Source: Mesorhizobium australicum
GTDB taxonomy: Bacteria; Pseudomonadota; Alphaproteobacteria; Rhizobiales; Rhizobiaceae
Length of the DNA stretch: 64,000 nt
Reading direction: 5' to 3'
Assembly: GCF_900177325.1 (NCBI RefSeq)
Contig: NZ_FXBL01000004.1
Coordinates: forward strand, 186,001 to 250,000
Shown here: in pieces, positions 23,285 to 32,786 of the stretch
How the letters are laid out: each line of letters opens with the position of its first letter
Numbering within the stretch: position 1 is the stretch's first letter
Made by a program: the position numbers and the translations under genes
Notes under the pieces: generated by a model
Told to the model about the DNA's origin: nothing
What the model saw: the letters and a program-made list of their open reading frames with translations, nothing else
Database searches by the model: none

Positions 23285-24199
23285 TCAGCGAGCGCCGTCC
23301 GGCAGTATCGTTGCCACGATCGAAGCGTCGAGAGCTTCGTATTCGCCGAGGCCAATGGTGTCGTAGAGTTCCGCCCGGGTCTGCATCTCGGTAAGCATGG
23401 CCTCTGTCGACCCGTTATGCCTCAGTGTCGCGTAGAGCTTCTCCTGCGCCTTGTTGGCGACGCGCAGCGACGAGACCGGCCAGATCACCATCCGGTACCC
23501 CATCTCCCGGAACTCGCGTGCCGTGAAGAACGGCGTCCTGCCGAACTCGGTCATGTTGGCCAGCAGCGGTACGCCGGGCATCCGGCGGGCGAATTCGCGG
23601 AACATCTCGGCGGTCGTCAGTGCTTCGGGGAAGATCGCATCCGCGCCGGCCTCGACATAGAGCCGAGCCCGCTCAACTGCGCCGTCAATGCCCTCGCTGG
23701 CCGCCGCATCGGTGCGCGCGATGAGATAGAGATGGCGTCGCGCCTTCGCCGCGGCGGCGACCTTAGCCGCCATGTCTCGCGCATCGGCGAGCTTCTTGTC
23801 GTTCAGATGGCCGCATTTCTTGGGCAGGAGCTGGTCCTCGATATGGACGGCTCCAGCGCCCGCCTCCTCGAAGGCGCGCACCATGTGCATGACGTTCAGG
23901 GCCTCGCCATAGCCCGTGTCGCCGTCGACGAGCAGGGGCAGCCCGGACGCGCGGGCGATCTGCCGGATGAAGAACGATACCTCGTCGACCGTGATGATGC
24001 CGAGGTCCGGAATCCCCATCGAGGCCGTCATCGCCGCCCCCGACAGATAGAGACCCTCAAACCCCGCCGCTCTCGCCTGCAACGCCGCCATCCCGCTGTG
24101 AGCGCCGGGCAACTGCAGAATATCCTCCCGAGCGAGCAGGGCGCGGAAGCGTTCTCCGGCGGGCTGCTCCGGAAGGTCGGACGAGACGAGATACGGCAT
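23285..24199 (-). CDS. prpB: Methylisocitrate lyase
   Basis: A 304-aa isocitrate-lyase-superfamily enzyme. The active-site motif KKCGH (LLPKKCGHLND) is intact, as are the substrate and Mg-binding segments DGDTGYGEALNVM and HIEDQ. It splits 2-methylisocitrate to succinate and pyruvate, the last step of the 2-methylcitrate cycle. It is the third prp gene of the operon, 7 nt behind prpC. Length matches PrpB and is shorter than isocitrate lyase AceA, and the context settles the choice. Confidence 0.93.
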   Translation of the reverse strand: MPYLVSSDLPEQPAGERFRALLAREDILQLPGAHSGMAALQARAAGFEGLYLSGAAMTASMGIPDLGIITVDEVSFFIRQIARASGLPLLVDGDTGYGEALNVMHMVRAFEEAGAGAVHIEDQLLPKKCGHLNDKKLADARDMAAKVAAAAKARRHLYLIARTDAAASEGIDGAVERARLYVEAGADAIFPEALTTAEMFREFARRMPGVPLLANMTEFGRTPFFTAREFREMGYRMVIWPVSSLRVANKAQEKLYATLRHNGSTEAMLTEMQTRAELYDTIGLGEYEALDASIVATILPDGAR

Positions 24200-24206
24200 G
24201 GGATCC

Positions 24207-25373
24207 TCAGGCGGCCTTGGAGCTTGCGACCGGCCGGCCGCGCCGTTCGATCGGCACGAAGGTGCGGTTCTCCGGTCCGATATAGTTGGCGGACGGGCGG
24301 ATGATCTTGTTGTCCTGGCGCTGCTCGATGACGTGCGCGGCCCAGCCGGAGATGCGCGAGATCACGAACAGGGGCGTGAACATGGCCGTCGGAACCGCCA
24401 TCATGTGGTAGGAGACGGCGCTGAACCAGTCGAGGTTCGGGAACATGCTCCTCGCATCGGCCATCGTGGCCTCGATGCGTTCGGCGATGTCGAACATTCT
24501 GGTCGAACCGGCCTCGACGGAGAGCTGCCGCGCCAGGGTCTTGATGACCTTGTTGCGCGGATCGGCCACCGTGTAGACGGGATGGCCGAAACCGATGACG
24601 ACCTCTTTCGCCTCGACGCGGCGGCGGATGTCGGCCTCTGCCTCGTCCGGATCGGCGTAGCGCTTCTGGATCTCGAAGGCCACTTCATTGGCACCGCCAT
24701 GCTTCGGCCCGCGCAGCGCGCCGATCGCGCCGGTGATGGCCGAGTAGACGTCCGAGCCGGTGCCGGCAATCGAACGCGCGGTGAAGGTGGAGGCGTTGAA
24801 CTCGTGCTCGGCGTAAAGGATCAGCGAGACGTGCATCGCCCTGACATGCGACGGCTTCGGCGCGGTGCCGTGCAGCAGATGCAGGAAGTGCCCGCCGATG
24901 GAATCGTCGTCGGTCTCGACATCGACCCGCCGTCCGTTGTGGGCGAAGTGATGCCAGTAGAGCAGCATGGAGCCGAGCGAGGCGAGCAGCCTGTCGGCGA
25001 CATCACGCGCACCCGGGTGGTTGTGATCGACCGCCTCCGGCAGGACGCAGCCGAGCGCGGAGACGCCGGAACGCAGCACGTCCATCGGATGCGTGGCGGC
25101 CGGGAGCAGTTCCAGCGTGTTCTTGACCGCCTGCGGAAGCCCGCGCAGAGCCCTCAGCTTCGCCTTGTAGGCGCGGAGCTCGGTCGCCGTCGGCAATTCG
25201 CCGTGGACGAGAAGGTGGGCGATCTCCTCGAACTCGCAGGCCTCGGCCACGTCGAGTATGTCATAGCCGCGATAGTGCAGGTCGTTGCCGGTACGCCCCA
25301 CAGTGCAGAGCGCGGTGTTTCCGGCGACGACGCCGGAAAGCGCGACGGACTTCTTGGGCTTCGATACGATCAT
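24207..25373 (-). CDS. prpC: 2-methylcitrate synthase
   Basis: A 388-aa citrate-synthase-family protein of the short PrpC type. Catalytic segments are visible: [16 protein letters not shown] with the His, [13 protein letters not shown] with the second His, and a downstream Asp in [12 protein letters not shown]. It condenses propionyl-CoA with oxaloacetate. Its ATG overlaps the prpD stop by 4 nt. Length and operon context favour 2-methylcitrate synthase over housekeeping citrate synthase. Confidence 0.93.
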   Translation of the reverse strand: MIVSKPKKSVALSGVVAGNTALCTVGRTGNDLHYRGYDILDVAEACEFEEIAHLLVHGELPTATELRAYKAKLRALRGLPQAVKNTLELLPAATHPMDVLRSGVSALGCVLPEAVDHNHPGARDVADRLLASLGSMLLYWHHFAHNGRRVDVETDDDSIGGHFLHLLHGTAPKPSHVRAMHVSLILYAEHEFNASTFTARSIAGTGSDVYSAITGAIGALRGPKHGGANEVAFEIQKRYADPDEAEADIRRRVEAKEVVIGFGHPVYTVADPRNKVIKTLARQLSVEAGSTRMFDIAERIEATMADARSMFPNLDWFSAVSYHMMAVPTAMFTPLFVISRISGWAAHVIEQRQDNKIIRPSANYIGPENRTFVPIERRGRPVASSKAA

Positions 25374-26902
25374 GCCGTCCTCCCTCTGCCACCTATCCAG
25401 TCGAAGATGCCGCGTGCGGCGGCGGGTCCGATCTTCGCGGCATCGACCGTGAAGGTCAGCCCGGCCAGCTCATCAGGCCTCAGCTCCTCCAGCCGTTCGA
25501 CGCAGCTTATGAACCGGTCCTGCTCGGCCGCGGCGACGATCCCGTCGGCCAGCGTGCGGAACTTCCTCACGTAGTCGGGGCGCGCGAACGGCCGCGCACC
25601 GAGCGGATGCGCATCCGCCACCGCCAGCTCGTCCTCGATCACCGAGCCGTCCTGAAGCGTGACGACGACACGGCCGCCGAACGCCTTCTCCCTCGGGTCG
25701 CGGCTGTGATAGCGCCGCGTCCAAGCAGGGTCCTCGACGGTCGAGATCTTGTGCCACAATGCGATCGTCCCAGGACGGTTGGCGCGTTCCGGCGCGTAGG
25801 AGCGCTCGTGGTGCCAGCCGCCATCCTCCAGCGCGACGGCGAAGATGTACATGATCGAATGGTCGAGCGTTTCGCGGCTCGCCGCCGGGTCCATCTTTTG
25901 CGGATCGTTGGCGCCCGTGCCGATCACGTAGTGGGTGTGATGGCTGGTGTGGATGACGATGTCCTTCACCCGCGACAGGTCGCCGATCTTCGGTCCCATG
26001 CGGCGCGCGAGATCGATCAGCGCCTGGCTCTGGTATTCGGCAGAGTGCTCCTTGGTGTAGGTGTCCATGATCGCGCGCTTGGCCTCGCCTCTCTCGGGAA
26101 GCGGCACGGCATACTCGGCCTTCGGGCCCGAAAGCAGATAGGCGATGAAACCGTCCTCGCCCTCCCACGCCGGCGACGGCGCGCCTTCGCCGCGCATGAC
26201 GCGGTCGACCGCCTCCACCGCCATCTTTCCGGCGAAGGCCGGGGCATAGGCCTTCCAGCTCGAAATCTCGCCCTTGCGCGACTGGCGGGTGGTTGTGGTT
26301 ACGTGCAGCGCCTGCTGCACCGCCTGATAAATGACCTCTGTCGGCAAGCCCAGCGCCGTGCCGATGCCGGCCGCGGCCGAGGGGCCGAGATGGGCGATGT
26401 GGTCGATCTTGTGTTCGTGCAGGCAGATGCCTTTCACCAGATCGACCTGGATTTCGTAGCCGGTCGCAATTCCCTTCGCGAGCTGCTGCCCCGACAGGCC
26501 GCAATGCTGGGCGACGGCCAGGATCGGCGGGATATTGTCACCAGGGTGGGAATAGTCGGCGGCGAGGAAGGTGTCGTGGAAATCGAGTTCGCGAACGGCG
26601 ACGCCATTCGCCCACGCGGCCCATTCGGGCGAAACCCGCGCGGCCGCCGGTAGACCGAAGACCGTCGCGCCGGGCATATAAGGATGGGCCTGCGCCTGGG
26701 CACGCGCACTGGCCACCGGATGACGGGCAAGCGAAGCAGCGGCCACAGCGGCATTGTCGATGATGCGGTTGCCGATCATCTCCACCACGTCGGCATCGAG
26801 CGGCACGTCGTCCACCGCGACCGATGCGATCTTCCACGCGAGCTGGTCCTCGCGAGCGAGCTTTTCGGCGGATTTGTAGGTGCGGACGGTATGCGACTTC
26901 AC
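25370..26902 (-). CDS. prpD: 2-methylcitrate dehydratase
   Basis: A 510-aa MmgE/PrpD-family protein, with typical segments [38 protein letters not shown] and [16 protein letters not shown] near residues 110-190. It dehydrates 2-methylcitrate to 2-methyl-cis-aconitate; a separate aconitase rehydrates it. The ATG at 26902 overlaps the stop of the thioesterase gene and the end overlaps prpC, so the operon runs thioesterase-prpD-prpC-prpB. Length is slightly above the usual ~485 aa. Confidence 0.92.
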   Translation of the reverse strand: MKSHTVRTYKSAEKLAREDQLAWKIASVAVDDVPLDADVVEMIGNRIIDNAAVAAASLARHPVASARAQAQAHPYMPGATVFGLPAAARVSPEWAAWANGVAVRELDFHDTFLAADYSHPGDNIPPILAVAQHCGLSGQQLAKGIATGYEIQVDLVKGICLHEHKIDHIAHLGPSAAAGIGTALGLPTEVIYQAVQQALHVTTTTRQSRKGEISSWKAYAPAFAGKMAVEAVDRVMRGEGAPSPAWEGEDGFIAYLLSGPKAEYAVPLPERGEAKRAIMDTYTKEHSAEYQSQALIDLARRMGPKIGDLSRVKDIVIHTSHHTHYVIGTGANDPQKMDPAASRETLDHSIMYIFAVALEDGGWHHERSYAPERANRPGTIALWHKISTVEDPAWTRRYHSRDPREKAFGGRVVVTLQDGSVIEDELAVADAHPLGARPFARPDYVRKFRTLADGIVAAAEQDRFISCVERLEELRPDELAGLTFTVDAAKIGPAAARGIFDWIGGRGRTA

Positions 26903-27315
26903 GAGGCGGTTTCCTCTCGGCGGGATTGATCGGCAAAGGACGGAATGGGCATCGGGACACCGTCCCGGTCGACCGCGACCATCATGAAACGGCCACTGAC
27001 AGCCGGCATGTCACCGCCGCGGTCAGCAGGGTCCACGTCGACAAGGACCGTCATGGAAGAGTGGCCGCGGAATGCCAGACGGGCGCGGACATCAACGATC
27101 TCTCCCGCCCCGATCGTCCTGCGGAACTCGATGCTGTCAGCCTTTGCCAGGACCACGGCGCAACGGGCGTGACGCGAAGCACAGACGAAGGCGGCCTTGC
27201 CCATCATCCGGAGCACATTGGGCCCGTAGAGCGCGTCATCCTGAGCGTGCTCCAGCAGCACGACCTCCGTGAATCGCGTCTCGGCTCGACCTGTGTGCTC
27301 CGCCGTCAATGGCAA
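26899..27315 (-). CDS. Hotdog-fold acyl-CoA thioesterase, first gene of the prp operon
   Basis: About 138 aa from a TTG at 27315, preceded by AGGAGCGGAG. An in-frame ATG at 27459 would overlap the divergent regulator gene and its operator, so I reject it. The hotdog pattern of YciA-type thioesterases is visible: [50 protein letters not shown] and MTVLVDV. These enzymes hydrolyse short acyl-CoAs. Overlap with prpD by 4 nt makes it part of the propionate operon, where it may relieve propionyl-CoA overload and free CoA. Confidence 0.75.
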   Translation of the reverse strand: MPLTAEHTGRAETRFTEVVLLEHAQDDALYGPNVLRMMGKAAFVCASRHARCAVVLAKADSIEFRRTIGAGEIVDVRARLAFRGHSSMTVLVDVDPADRGGDMPAVSGRFMMVAVDRDGVPMPIPSFADQSRREETAS

Positions 27316-27390
27316 GGATCTGCTCCGCTCCTCTTTCCAATTCGCAATATCCGCATAGAATGGAGGACGTAAATCACTGAAAAAGCAGAG

Positions 27391-27431
27391 TTTTGCGAAG
27401 CACTGACGGCAAATCTGCAAACTTTGCGAAG
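27391..27431. promoter_or_regulatory. RamB/ScfR-type operator between prp operon and its regulator
   Basis: Two direct copies of TTTGCGAAG (27392-27400 and 27423-27431) and an 11-bp palindrome GCAAACTTTGC (27417-27427) lie just upstream of the regulator start at 27443 and within 80-115 nt of the thioesterase start. RamB/PrpR-type regulators bind TTTGCAAA-like boxes. The position suits both self-control and control of the divergent prp operon. Confidence 0.6.
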
Positions 27432-27442
27432 ACGAGGGTGCC

Positions 27443-28852
27443 GTGAAGAAGCTGTTCATGGGAGTGCGGTTGAAGCGGCTGCGTGACGAGCGTCGCCTTA
27501 CCCAGCAGGCGCTCGCCGACGCGATCGGCCTCTCCCTCAGCTACCTGAACCAGATAGAGAACAACCAGCGGCCCCTGACGGTGCCGGTGCTTCTGAAGCT
27601 GAACGCCGCCTTCGGGGTGGACGTGCAGCTGTTTTCCGACGAAGACGAGGCGCGCCTGGTTGCGGAGCTGCGCGAGGGGCTGTCGCTCCCGCATGTCGGC
27701 GAGGAGATCTCCGGCGCGGAGATCAAGGAACTCGCCACCAACATGCCTGCGGTGGGCAAGGCGATCGTCGCCCTGCACAAAAAGCTCGCGCGTGCGCTCG
27801 ACGAGACTGCCGCACTTGCCGCGCGCCTCGGGGACGACCGTCGACCGGATACACGAACCGCGTCGGCGCCGTTCGAGGAGGTCCGCGACTTCTTCTATGC
27901 GCGGCACAACTACATCGACTCGCTCGATCGCGCCGCGGAGGCCGTGAGCGCGGCGATGGGACGCGCCACGCCCGGTGCGATCGAAGACAGGCTGCGGGAG
28001 CGGCATGGAGTGCGGGTCGTCCGTGACGAGGGCGAAACCGGATATCTTCTGCGTCGCTCATATGATGCAGCCACGCGAGTGCTGCGTCTGCCGGCGAGCC
28101 TCGGAGCCGGTCGGCAGTCCTTCCAGCTCGCGACGCAGCTCGCCTTTCTCGAGTTCGGCGAGATGATCGACGAGCAGATTTCCGGCACGCCATTCACCAA
28201 CGGGGAAGCACGCTCCCTCGCCAGGATCGGGCTTGCAAACTATTTCGCCGGAGCGCTGGTCCTCCCCTACGGCGCTTTCCTGAAAGCTGCGGAGGATATG
28301 CGCTATGACATCGACCTTCTCGGACAGAAGTTCGGCGTGGGATTCGAGACCGTGTGCCACCGTCTGAGCACGCTGCAGCGTCCCGGAGCACGAGGCGTGC
28401 CGTTCTTCTTCATCCGGGTCGACCGGGCAGGAAACATTTCCAAACGTCAGTCGGCTACCGACTTTCACTTTTCCCGGGCGGGCGGCACCTGTCCCTTGTG
28501 GAACGTCTACGAAGCGTTCGTGCGGCCGGGCCGGATCCTGACGCAGCTCGCCGAAATGCCCGATGCCCGCACCTATCTCTGGATCGCCAGGACGGTGAGC
28601 CATGCGACGGGCGGGTATGGCGCGCCGGAGAAGACCTTCGCAATCGGCCTCGGCTGCGACCTGCGGCACGCCGGCAGGCTGGTCTATTCGAATGGCCTTC
28701 GCCTCGACGACGCGGCGGCCAGGACGCCGATCGGCGCCGGCTGCAAGATCTGCGGCAGGCCGCGCTGCCCGCAACGCGCCTTTCCGTCCGTCGCGGAACC
28801 GGCACTCGTCGACGAGGCGACCAGCACCTTTGCGCCCTATTCTTCGAGCTGA
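27443..28852 (+). CDS. XRE-type short-chain-fatty-acid regulator (ScfR/RamB/PrpR-like)
   Basis: A 469-aa protein with an N-terminal XRE helix-turn-helix (RLKRLRDERRLTQQALADAIGLSLSYLNQIEN), a middle IrrE-like degenerate peptidase region (IDEQISG...ARIGLANYFAGALVLPYGAFL) without the HExxH zinc motif, and a C-terminal domain ending with the cysteine-rich segment CKICGRPRCPQRAFPS. This is the COG3800/DUF2083 architecture of regulators that sense acyl-CoA such as propionyl- or methylcitrate-derived signals. GTG or ATG starts nearby give little difference; the ATG is 11 nt after the operator. It is divergent from the prp operon, which it most likely controls. Confidence 0.85.
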   Translation: MKKLFMGVRLKRLRDERRLTQQALADAIGLSLSYLNQIENNQRPLTVPVLLKLNAAFGVDVQLFSDEDEARLVAELREGLSLPHVGEEISGAEIKELATNMPAVGKAIVALHKKLARALDETAALAARLGDDRRPDTRTASAPFEEVRDFFYARHNYIDSLDRAAEAVSAAMGRATPGAIEDRLRERHGVRVVRDEGETGYLLRRSYDAATRVLRLPASLGAGRQSFQLATQLAFLEFGEMIDEQISGTPFTNGEARSLARIGLANYFAGALVLPYGAFLKAAEDMRYDIDLLGQKFGVGFETVCHRLSTLQRPGARGVPFFFIRVDRAGNISKRQSATDFHFSRAGGTCPLWNVYEAFVRPGRILTQLAEMPDARTYLWIARTVSHATGGYGAPEKTFAIGLGCDLRHAGRLVYSNGLRLDDAAARTPIGAGCKICGRPRCPQRAFPSVAEPALVDEATSTFAPYSSS

Positions 28853-28930
28853 AAGGCAAGACGTAAAGATATAAACATTTCTTTATATCATGCTTGACTT
28901 GCTCCTCCATCCGTATATCAATCCTCGCGC

Positions 28931-29110
28931 CATGGTTCCTGCGGGCACATCGTTCGCAGGCTAAGAGGGAAGCCGGTCAGATACCGGCGCTGCCCCCGCA
29001 ACTGTAGGCGGAGAGCCAAGCCCACTCATGTCACTGAGGCGAAAGTCTCGGGAAGACGGGCAAAGGCGACGACCCGCGAGCCAGGAGACCTGCCACGGCG
29101 AAGTAACGTC
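28931..29110 (+). ncRNA. Cobalamin riboswitch
   Basis: Conserved elements occur in order: GCTAAGAGGGAAGCCGGT near 28959-28977, GCTGCCCCCGCAACTGTA near 28989-29006, a CACTGAGGCGAAAGTCTCGGGAAG stem region near 29032-29055, and the B12 box AGCCAGGAGACCTGCC at about 29079-29094. It precedes the DUF1852-metE pair, so cobalamin should switch off the B12-independent methionine synthase. A hairpin over the ribosome-binding site at 29186-29201 is a likely expression platform. Confidence 0.93.
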
Positions 29111-29185
29111 CACGGGCGGGGTGTCCCGGTGTGCCGTAGCGGGGTCGCTTAGCGGCCTGTCTTGCTATGTGTCCGCTGACCCACG

Positions 29186-29201
29186 CCCCAACTCATTGGG
29201 G
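29186..29201 (+). promoter_or_regulatory. Ribosome-binding-site hairpin downstream of the riboswitch
   Basis: CCCCAA (29186-29191) and TTGGGG (29196-29201) form a perfect 6-bp stem with loop CTCA; the GGGGTAGG that would serve as Shine-Dalgarno ends 4 nt before the ATG at 29208. Pairing would hide it, fitting translational control by the riboswitch. Confidence 0.55.
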
Positions 29202-29207
29202 TAGGTC

Positions 29208-30257
29208 ATGTCCCACACCATATTTGCAGCCTCCGTCCAGGGCGTTCCACGTCTTGATCGTCGGCAGATCACGCCGGGCAACGATTTTGCTTTTCGCATC
29301 GACAGCATTCGCTTCGATGAGGACTACCGCCCCTCGGAGAAGACGCGCGTCACCACCAACTTTGCCAACCTCGCGAGAGGGGCGAACCGGCAGGAGAATT
29401 TGCGCAAAGCCTTGCGGATGATCGACAATCGTTTCAATGCCCTGGCGCATTGGGACAACCCGAAAGGCGATCGCTATTCCGTCGAACTCGATATCATTTC
29501 GGTCGAACTCGAGATCGGCTCAGAGGCCAACGGTCCCTCCTTCCCGCTCATCGAAATGCTGAGCACGACGATCGTTGACCACAAGACTGCCAGGCGGATC
29601 GCAGGCGTCGTGGGCAACAACTTCTCCTCCTACGTGCGCGACTACGACTTCAATGTTCTGCTCCCCGCACACAACGAGAACCAGACCGGCTTCAGCACTC
29701 CGCCTGATTTTGGCGATCTGCACGGAAAGCTGTTCAAGTCATTCATCAACTCAAACGCCTACACGAAGCGGTTCGATAAGCCTCCCATCATATGCATCAG
29801 CGCGTCGAGCAGCAGGACCTATCACCGAACCGACAACCAGCATCCTATCCTGGGTATCGAATATCGGCAGGACGAACTCTCCGCGACCGATCAGTATTTC
29901 AGCAAAATGGGCTTGGCCGTTCGCTACTTCATGCCTCCGAACAGCGTTGCGCCGCTGGCTTTCTATTTCACCGGCGACCTGCTTGACGACTACACCAATC
30001 TCGAGCTGACCAGCGTCATCAGCACGATGGAGACGTTCCAGAAGATCTACCGTCCCGAGATATACAACGCCAACTCTGCCGCAAGCGCGTGCTACCAACC
30101 CGACCTGAAGCATCAGGACTACTCCCTAACGCAGATCGTCTACGACCGGGAAGAACGAAGCCGCCTGGGTGTCGAGCAGGGACGGTTCGCGGAGAAGAAC
30201 TTCATCACGCCTTACCGGACCATGCTCGAGCAGTGGTCGGCCAATTCCGCTCTCTGA
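29208..30257 (+). CDS. DUF1852 protein, partner of core methionine synthase
   Basis: A 349-aa soluble protein of the DUF1852 family, recognised by length, by its start (MSHTIFAASVQGV...RLD) and by its fixed place ahead of a short MetE-like gene. No catalytic motif is evident. The 27-nt gap to the next gene and shared riboswitch leader indicate one operon. Family knowledge suggests a role in supplying the methyl group or reductant to the short methionine synthase when cobalamin is absent; the exact function is not established to my knowledge. Confidence 0.8.
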   Translation: MSHTIFAASVQGVPRLDRRQITPGNDFAFRIDSIRFDEDYRPSEKTRVTTNFANLARGANRQENLRKALRMIDNRFNALAHWDNPKGDRYSVELDIISVELEIGSEANGPSFPLIEMLSTTIVDHKTARRIAGVVGNNFSSYVRDYDFNVLLPAHNENQTGFSTPPDFGDLHGKLFKSFINSNAYTKRFDKPPIICISASSSRTYHRTDNQHPILGIEYRQDELSATDQYFSKMGLAVRYFMPPNSVAPLAFYFTGDLLDDYTNLELTSVISTMETFQKIYRPEIYNANSAASACYQPDLKHQDYSLTQIVYDREERSRLGVEQGRFAEKNFITPYRTMLEQWSANSAL

Positions 30258-30284
30258 CCCATCGAAAAACGAGGCCCTTGCCCG

Positions 30285-31313
30285 ATGAAAACACTGTTGC
30301 CCACTTCGACCGCCGGCAGCCTGCCGAAACCTTCCTGGCTGGCAGAGCCCGAGAAGCTCTGGTCTCCCTGGAAACTGCAGGGCGAGGAACTGATCGCGGG
30401 CAAGCAGGATGCCCTGCGTCTCTCCCTCGACGATCAGCGGCAGGCAGGGATTGATATCGTCAGCGACGGCGAGCAGACGCGGCAGCATTTCGTCACGACG
30501 TTCATCGAGCACCTCAGCGGCGTCGACTTCGAGAAGCGCGAGACCGTCAGGATTCGCAACCGCTATGACGCCAGCGTCCCGACGGTCGTCGGCGCCGTAT
30601 CCCGCCAGAAACCCGTCTTTGTCGAAGACGCCAGGTTTCTACGGCAACAGACTATGCAGCCGATCAAATGGGCGCTGCCGGGCCCGATGACCATGATCGA
30701 TACGCTTTACGACAGCCATTACGGGAGTCGCGAGAAGCTGGCGTGGGAGTTCGCCAAGATACTCAACGAAGAGGCCAGGGAACTGGAGGCAGCCGGGATC
30801 GACATCATCCAGTTCGATGAGCCCGCCTTCAACGTGTTCTTCGACGAGGTGAATGACTGGGGTGTCGCCACCCTGGAACGAGCGATCGAAGGCCTCAAAT
30901 GCGAGACCGCGGTCCATATCTGCTACGGCTACGGCATCAAGGCGAACACGGACTGGAAAAGGACCCTGGGATCGGAGTGGCGGCAATATGAGGAAACCTT
31001 CCCCAAGCTGCAGAAATCCAGCATCGATCTGATCTCGCTGGAGTGCCACAACTCCCATGTCCCGATGGATCTCATCGAGCTTATCCGCGGCAAGAAGGTG
31101 ATGGTCGGCGCCATCGACGTCGCGACACACGCCGTCGAGACACCGGAAGACGTTGCCGACACGCTGCGGAAAGCGCTTCGGTTCGTTGATGCCGACAAGC
31201 TTTACCCTTGCACGAACTGCGGCATGGCCCCGCTGCCTCGCCAGGTGGCGACGGGCAAGCTGAAGGCCTTGAGTGCGGGGGCGGAAATCGTCCGAAGAGA
31301 ACTCGCAGCATAG
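30285..31313 (+). CDS. Short B12-independent methionine synthase (MetE C-terminal-type)
   Basis: A 342-aa protein equal to the catalytic C-terminal half of MetE, without the N-terminal domain of the ~750-aa enzyme. Zinc ligands are visible as His and Cys in VHICYGYG and Cys in YPCTNCGMAPL; the substrate segment DEPAFNVFFDE and ISLECHNSH are also present. It methylates homocysteine to methionine. Lacking the N-terminal half, it probably does not use polyglutamyl methyl-folate in the usual way and depends on the DUF1852 protein. Expression is under the cobalamin riboswitch at 28931. Confidence 0.87.
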   Translation: MKTLLPTSTAGSLPKPSWLAEPEKLWSPWKLQGEELIAGKQDALRLSLDDQRQAGIDIVSDGEQTRQHFVTTFIEHLSGVDFEKRETVRIRNRYDASVPTVVGAVSRQKPVFVEDARFLRQQTMQPIKWALPGPMTMIDTLYDSHYGSREKLAWEFAKILNEEARELEAAGIDIIQFDEPAFNVFFDEVNDWGVATLERAIEGLKCETAVHICYGYGIKANTDWKRTLGSEWRQYEETFPKLQKSSIDLISLECHNSHVPMDLIELIRGKKVMVGAIDVATHAVETPEDVADTLRKALRFVDADKLYPCTNCGMAPLPRQVATGKLKALSAGAEIVRRELAA

Positions 31314-31462
31314 CATCCGAACAGGGGGGACGCTGCACGGCCACCTTGACCGCGCGCGTCCCGCAAGCCGCAACGGACCTTCGTATATATCCGTCTCGCT
31401 TGCGAGCGTTGTCGATGATATGAAAGTTAGCTAAAATTACAAATCATTGACCGAGAGTTCCC

Positions 31463-32623
31463 GTGCTGATTCATGGTTCGAGGCAGCTTCCCGCCCTGAC
31501 GGGAAGCGCGAAGGCTGTTCTGCGCCGCCTGGTGGCCGAGGGACCGTCCACGCGACCGCAGATCGGCTCCGCGCTGGGCCTGTCGCGGCCGACCATGTCG
31601 GCCGCCATCGCCGAACTGGAGCGCCCCGGCTATGTCGAGGGGATGGGCGCCGTACAGGGACCGCTCGGTCGTAGCGCCGTACAGTACCGCGTCGGACGGA
31701 AGGCCGGGCATGTGATGGCGGTCGACGCTGGCTCGACCCATGTCCGCCTGCGCGTCTCGACCTTCGACGGCCGCCTTCTGCACAGCCGGGTCTGCAGCCT
31801 TCCCGGCAGCCAGTTCTCGCTGAACGAGGAAATCAGCCGCGTTGTGGCCCAGGAGGTCGCGGCCGCCCTTGCCGAGGCACGCGAAGACTGGGGACCGCTG
31901 CGGGCACTCGGCATCGCGGTTCCCACGCGGGTGGTCGGGCCTGACGGAGACGTCGCCGGCACGCACCAGAACCTCATCTTCAGCGCGTTCAGCCCACCCG
32001 ACGGCGTCGATGTCCTTCTGGTCAACAACGTGAACTGTGCCGCCGTCGCCGAGCAGCACTTCGGCGCAGCCCGCGGCCACGACACGTTCGCCTACGTGCA
32101 GATCGGGCTGAAGATCGGCATGGGCCTGATGCTGGGCGGCCAGCTCATTTCGGGCAAGACCGGCTCGGCCGGCGAGATCGGCCATATCAGCTTTCCGTTC
32201 GCGCCCGGAATTGCGCCGGAGCCGGGCGCCGTCGAACGGTATCTCGGAACGGAGTCGCTGATCGCGCGCGTTCAGGAGACCTGGCCGCGCGAAGAAGGCC
32301 CGGCGCCGGCGAACACCAGCGAGCTTCTCGCCATGGCCGAGAAGGGAAATCCGGTCGCGAAAGAGCATGTCGAGCGTCATGCCGCCGATATCGGCGCGCT
32401 GGTCGCCACCTGCGTCAGCGTTGTCGATCCCGGTCTCGTCGTGCTGGGCGGCGGGCTGGGCGCGTCGCCGCTGCTGCTGCCCAAGGTGCGCGAGGTGGTG
32501 GATCTCCTGACCTATCCGGTCGAGGTGCGAACCACGTTGCTGGGCGTCGACGCGACCGTCCTCGGTATCGAGAAGCTGGCCGTCGAACGCGCCATGGGCC
32601 GGCTTCTGGGCGACGACGGCTGA
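31463..32623 (+). CDS. ROK-family transcriptional regulator
   Basis: A 386-aa protein starting GTG 31463. Residues about 10-65 are a winged helix (GSAKAVLRRLVAEGPSTRPQIGSALGLSRPTMSAAIAEL). The ROK domain has its Walker-like start AVDAGSTHVRLRV, IAVPTRV and SGKTGSAGEIGHISF. The cysteine zinc motif CxCGxxGCxE that usually follows EIGH is missing, replaced by a Pro/Gly-rich segment. It probably represses the sugar importer operon that begins 160 nt downstream and responds to the sugar or its phosphate. A palindrome TTAGCTAA at 31427-31434 just upstream may serve autoregulation. Confidence 0.85.
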   Translation: MLIHGSRQLPALTGSAKAVLRRLVAEGPSTRPQIGSALGLSRPTMSAAIAELERPGYVEGMGAVQGPLGRSAVQYRVGRKAGHVMAVDAGSTHVRLRVSTFDGRLLHSRVCSLPGSQFSLNEEISRVVAQEVAAALAEAREDWGPLRALGIAVPTRVVGPDGDVAGTHQNLIFSAFSPPDGVDVLLVNNVNCAAVAEQHFGAARGHDTFAYVQIGLKIGMGLMLGGQLISGKTGSAGEIGHISFPFAPGIAPEPGAVERYLGTESLIARVQETWPREEGPAPANTSELLAMAEKGNPVAKEHVERHAADIGALVATCVSVVDPGLVVLGGGLGASPLLLPKVREVVDLLTYPVEVRTTLLGVDATVLGIEKLAVERAMGRLLGDDG

Positions 32624-32692
32624 CCGTCGAAATCCCGTCTTCCGAGAGAAGCAAGATTCTGCGAGCCGCCCCTCAGGCGACGCGGTTGACGA

Positions 32693-32735
32693 TTGACTCT
32701 TGGCTCGCATCATTTATTTGTTAATGTGCCTAACA
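32693..32735 (+). promoter_or_regulatory. Promoter and inverted-repeat operator of the sugar importer operon
   Basis: TTGACT (32693-32698) and TATTTG (32715-32720), 16 nt apart, form a plausible promoter. Directly over the expected start site is TGTTA (32719-32723) and TAACA (32731-32735), an inverted repeat with a 7-nt spacer, a fitting operator for the adjacent ROK repressor. Confidence 0.45.
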
Positions 32736-32786
32736 CACATAGAGGCCGAATAGGGGAGCCTCATGTGATCGTTTCACAGGAGGGAA

